From an uncultured Lachnospiraceae bacterium (GTDB lineage Bacteria > Bacillota > Clostridia > Lachnospirales > Lachnospiraceae), in contig CADCQU010000324.1 in the NCBI GenBank assembly GCA_902803635.1, positions 1 to 6,708 on the forward strand: a DNA stretch of 6,708 nt, in the 5' to 3' direction. The position numbers and the translations under genes are program-made. Below the pieces are notes generated by a model, which was not told the DNA's origin, made no database searches, and saw nothing but the letters and a program-made list of their open reading frames with translations. This document shows positions 4,687 to 6,708 of this stretch, piece after piece (positions within the stretch are counted from its first letter, which is position 1; every line of letters begins with the position of its first letter).

Positions 4687-6591
4687 ATGCTAAAACGTGG
4701 AAGCATCGCGGAGGTGACGATTGCGAGGGTAGATTATCCGAATCGCGGACGGGCGGACACCGAGGAAGGGCAGAAGATTACCGTGAAGAACACCCTCCCC
4801 GGCCAGAAGGTGGAGGTGCGCATTTTCAAGAAGCACCAGGAGCGTGTGGAGGGAAAACCGCTGCGCGTCATCGAACCCTCCCCGCTCGAAACGATGGCCC
4901 CGGCCTGCGACCTCTTCCCGGAGTGCGGCGGCTGCCTCTACCAGACGATCCCCTACGAGGAACAGCTCCGGCTCAAGGCGGACCAGGTGCAGCGGCTCCT
5001 TGCGGAGGTCTCGGATCCCGGGACTATCTTTGACGGCATCCTTCCAAGCCCGCAGCCCTTCGCCTACCGCAACAAGATGGAGTTTTCCTTCGGAGACGAC
5101 CGCCCGGACGGGCCGGTGAACCTTGGCCTGCACCGCCGCGGGACGACCTACGACGTCCTCGATGCCTCCTCCTGCCGTCTGGTCCATCCGGACCTTACCA
5201 AAATCCTAACGGCTACGCAGGACTACTGCCGGGAGCGGCATTTGCCGAAATATAATAAGAAGATCCACGTCGGGGTTCTTCGCTACCTCCTCCTCCGCCG
5301 CTCCGAGAGCAGCGGGGAGATTCTGGCCTACCTCGTTACGTCGAGCCAGACCGAGGAGACATTTGCCGCGTGGGCCGAAAGGCTGCGAAAGCTCACGCTC
5401 GAAGGGACATTTGCCGGCATTTTCCACGGAATCGACGACGCTAAGGCCGACGCACTCATCGTCGAGCGCGCCGAATGTCTCTACGGCCGCGACTATTTCT
5501 ATGAGGAACTCTTGGGCCTCCGCTTCCGCGTCACAGCCTTCTCCTTCTTCCAGACCAACACCAAGGGGGCCGAAATCCTCTACGAGGCCGCCCGGAGGTA
5601 CGTGCTCGGGGGAGCACCGGAGGGAGGCCTGTTCCAAGGTTCCACAGAAACGGAAAGCTTCAAGGAAATAGTTTTTGATGCTGCGCTGGCAGGAACAAAT
5701 GGCTCTGTGGAATCTGATTCGAACGGGGAGGTGTCCGAAACGAGTGGTTCCTTGGAATCGCTTTCGAAAATGACGATGGCTAAATCGGAAAGCTCTTTGG
5801 AAACAAAACTGGCTGTAGGAACGGGGAACTCTCTGTCTGAGGAAATTGATGGACGGGGGTCGAAATTTGAAAACCGCCTTCCGGTACTCTATGATTTATA
5901 TAGCGGCACGGGCACGATCGGGCAAATGCTCTCCCCGGCGGCGAGACACGTCTACGGGATCGAGCTCATCCCCGAGGCGGTGGAGGCGGCCAACCGCAAC
6001 GCCGCAGAAAATGGCCTCGAAAACTGCACTTTCCTCGCAGGGGACGTCCTTGCAAGGCTGGACGACCTCCCCGAGCCGCCCGACTACATCATCCTCGACC
6101 CGCCCCGCGAGGGCGTCAACCCCAAAGCCCTCTCCAAAATCATCGATTACGGCCTCGGAGAGATGGTCTACATTTCCTGCAAAGCCTCCAGCTTCAAAGC
6201 CGACATGACCACCCTCCGCGCCCACGGCTGGCGCATCCGCCGCTGGTGCCTCGTAGACATGTTCCCCCAGACCCCGCACGTCGAGACGGTTGTCCAACTT
6301 TCCAAGGGAAACATATCGAGTCAGAATGTCAGAGTTGAATTCTCTCTTGAAGACATGGACATGTCCAGGTTTCAGCAAAGAGCTACATATGAGCAGATCC
6401 AGGATTGGGTGCAAGAGAAGTACGGATTTCATGTGACACACCTGAATATCGCCCAGGTAAAACGAAAGCACGGGATCATTGAACGTGAGAACTATAATAA
6501 GCCGAAATCCTCTGATTCTCGGCAGCCAGGATGCCCGGATGAAAAGGTACAGGCCATAAAGGCTGCCCTTCGGTTTTACCAGATGATATAG
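4687..6591 (+). CDS. rlmD: 23S rRNA (uracil-C5) methyltransferase RlmD-like, with insert and grafted C-terminal tail
   Basis: This 634-residue protein, against a usual 450 or so, is a RumA/RlmD-family enzyme that should methylate C5 of a 23S rRNA uridine using SAM. Domains in order: TRAM (about 1-63), a [4Fe-4S] site (Cys74, Cys80, Cys83, Cys163), the central domain, SAM-binding DLYSGTGTIG (403-412), DPPREG (471-476), catalytic Cys498 and general base Glu533 in HVETVV. Two additions are unusual. Residues 307-397 are a Ser/Glu/Gly/Thr-rich insert between the YEAARRYV helix and the SAM domain. Residues 541-634 are an extra tail with a helix-turn-helix-like segment and the signature IAQVKRKHGIIERENYNKPKS. 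The sequence after Cys498 (SCKASSFKADM) departs from the usual SCNPxTLxRD. The tail's DNA is about 45% GC against about 63% before it. AGGAGGA at 4676-4682 fixes the start. It follows its paralogue by 99 bases, likely in one operon. Bacilli often use one enzyme for U747 and U1939, so the rlmD symbol is a family-level choice. Confidence 0.9.
   Translation: MLKRGSIAEVTIARVDYPNRGRADTEEGQKITVKNTLPGQKVEVRIFKKHQERVEGKPLRVIEPSPLETMAPACDLFPECGGCLYQTIPYEEQLRLKADQVQRLLAEVSDPGTIFDGILPSPQPFAYRNKMEFSFGDDRPDGPVNLGLHRRGTTYDVLDASSCRLVHPDLTKILTATQDYCRERHLPKYNKKIHVGVLRYLLLRRSESSGEILAYLVTSSQTEETFAAWAERLRKLTLEGTFAGIFHGIDDAKADALIVERAECLYGRDYFYEELLGLRFRVTAFSFFQTNTKGAEILYEAARRYVLGGAPEGGLFQGSTETESFKEIVFDAALAGTNGSVESDSNGEVSETSGSLESLSKMTMAKSESSLETKLAVGTGNSLSEEIDGRGSKFENRLPVLYDLYSGTGTIGQMLSPAARHVYGIELIPEAVEAANRNAAENGLENCTFLAGDVLARLDDLPEPPDYIILDPPREGVNPKALSKIIDYGLGEMVYISCKASSFKADMTTLRAHGWRIRRWCLVDMFPQTPHVETVVQLSKGNISSQNVRVEFSLEDMDMSRFQQRATYEQIQDWVQEKYGFHVTHLNIAQVKRKHGIIERENYNKPKSSDSRQPGCPDEKVQAIKAALRFYQMI
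6277..6306 (+). other. candidate integration junction (att-like) in the 3' end of rlmD
   Basis: These bases encode HVETVVQLSK, the last conserved family motif. The paralogue upstream stops 10 residues after its equivalent glutamate, so a native stop would be expected near 6315. Instead the frame continues, and GC falls from about 63% (6001-6300) to about 45% (6301-6591). The 3' end of rumA genes is a known target for conjugative elements and phages in Firmicutes. The exact crossover and any direct repeat cannot be seen because the other end is outside the window. Confidence 0.4.
6307..6591 (+). other. grafted tail domain of RlmD (HTH-like, NYNKPKS signature)
   Basis: This part of the gene encodes residues 541-634. 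The segment TYEQIQDWVQEKYGF followed by LNIAQVKRKHGI has the spacing of a helix-turn-helix, and ends in RENYNKPKS, a CPDEK motif and an amphipathic final helix. I recall similar tails on clostridial RumA-family proteins and as short separate proteins near mobile elements. None of the CATTTGCC octamers fall in it, though it is short. Its role, nucleic-acid binding or simply restoring an open frame after integration, is inference. Confidence 0.55.
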
Positions 6592-6624
6592 TCATTCGGA
6601 ACGATTGAATATTGCAAATAGAAA

Positions 6625-6653
6625 TTGAAAACTCACACAGATTGTGTTATAAT
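6625..6653 (+). promoter_or_regulatory. strong promoter for a gene beyond the right edge
   Basis: TTGAAA (6625-6630) and TATAAT (6648-6653) are exactly 17 bases apart, with TGT before the -10 forming an extended element. Transcription should start near 6660, in the + direction, away from rlmD. Confidence 0.88.
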
Positions 6654-6693
6654 CCAAATTGGAGTTTTATAAGCAATCTGCTGTGAGTTTTTT
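6628..6693 (+). terminator. inverted repeat enclosing the promoter; possible rlmD terminator
   Basis: AAAACTCACACAGATTG (6628-6644) pairs with 6674-6691 over 17 base pairs with one bulged C (6681), followed by a run of six T (6688-6693). For transcripts coming from rlmD this is a plausible intrinsic terminator with a 29-base loop. The left arm lies between the -35 and -10 of the promoter at 6625-6653, so a regulator binding the repeat would also control that promoter. Confidence 0.6.
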
Positions 6694-6697
6694 GTTT

Positions 6698-6704
6698 AAG
6701 GAGA
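6698..6704 (+). promoter_or_regulatory. ribosome binding site of a gene starting after the window
   Basis: AAGGAGA lies five to eleven bases before the window's end, about 40 bases after the expected transcription start. No start codon follows within the window, so the gene it serves begins at or past 6709. Confidence 0.7.
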
Positions 6705-6708
6705 CACA

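Larger units (their letters stand above)
193..5928. repeat. over-represented octamer CATTTGCC / GGCAAATG (12 dispersed copies)
   Basis: Exact copies start at 1065, 1949, 3394, 3438, 5239, 5360 and 5408 (CATTTGCC on +) and at 193, 1821, 3017, 4322 and 5921 (GGCAAATG on +). A one-mismatch copy, TATTTGCC, is at 3611. The core CATTTG without CC occurs at eight further places (689, 760, 1837, 1888, 3418, 4268, 4520, 5696). Expected exact octamers from base composition are about 0.2. Coding copies are read as A-F-A or T-F-A, H-L-P, I-C, L-A-N and Q-M, so protein sequence does not explain them. The function is unknown. By analogy with Pasteurellaceae and Neisseria uptake sequences it could be a genome-wide DNA recognition word. 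Confidence 0.8.

Noticed and set aside
193..5928. CATTTGCC as a chromosome-translocation (KOPS-like) polarity signal
   Set aside because: Such signals are strongly strand-skewed; here the copies split seven to five between strands. The window is too short to rule it out fully.

Overview
The window reads as ordinary chromosome of a moderately GC-rich, low-copy Firmicute, most likely a clostridium of the Lachnospiraceae type, though a negativicute is not excluded. The reasons are strong AGGAGG-type ribosome binding sites, sigma-A-like promoters, a zinc-type ROK fructokinase of the Firmicutes kind, and a C-terminal tail on the second methyltransferase that I recall from clostridial proteins. All supported genes lie on the + strand; I see no rRNA, tRNA, CRISPR array or transposase.

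Layout. Bases 1-154 carry part of a dispersed hairpin repeat and the upstream region of a small, highly charged protein of unknown function (155-436). Bases 437-796 have no gene. They hold a second dispersed hairpin repeat (461-540), then a structured leader with competing stems (about 589-796) in front of a ROK-family sugar kinase, probably a fructokinase (797-1675). That gene ends in a clear intrinsic terminator. A new promoter and a hairpin-bearing leader precede a CPBP-family membrane protein (1878-2906), which also ends in a textbook terminator. A promoter with an extended -10 then drives two consecutive genes of the TrmA/RlmD (RumA) RNA m5U methyltransferase family (3022-4587 and 4687-6591), likely co-transcribed. 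The final 115 bases carry a strong promoter enclosed in an inverted repeat and a ribosome binding site for a gene that starts beyond the window.

Two things stand out. First, the octamer CATTTGCC (or its complement GGCAAATG) occurs 12 times in 6.7 kb against about 0.2 expected from base composition. It lies in both orientations, in several reading frames and in non-coding DNA, so it looks selected as DNA, as uptake sequences or other genome-architecture motifs are. Second, the downstream methyltransferase gene changes abruptly at its His-Val-Glu-Thr-Val-Val motif: about 63% GC before and about 45% after. Past this point it carries 94 extra residues that look like a grafted tail. The 3' end of rumA genes is a known integration site for conjugative elements, so the right edge of the window may be the start of such an element.

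The two methyltransferases also depart from the family in opposite ways. The first has lost the TRAM domain and has a long Lys/Glu-rich tail in its place. The second keeps TRAM but has a 91-residue Ser/Glu/Gly-rich insert just before the SAM-binding domain. Both keep the [4Fe-4S] cysteines, the catalytic cysteine and the general-base glutamate, so both are probably active rRNA (or tRNA) uracil-C5 methyltransferases.
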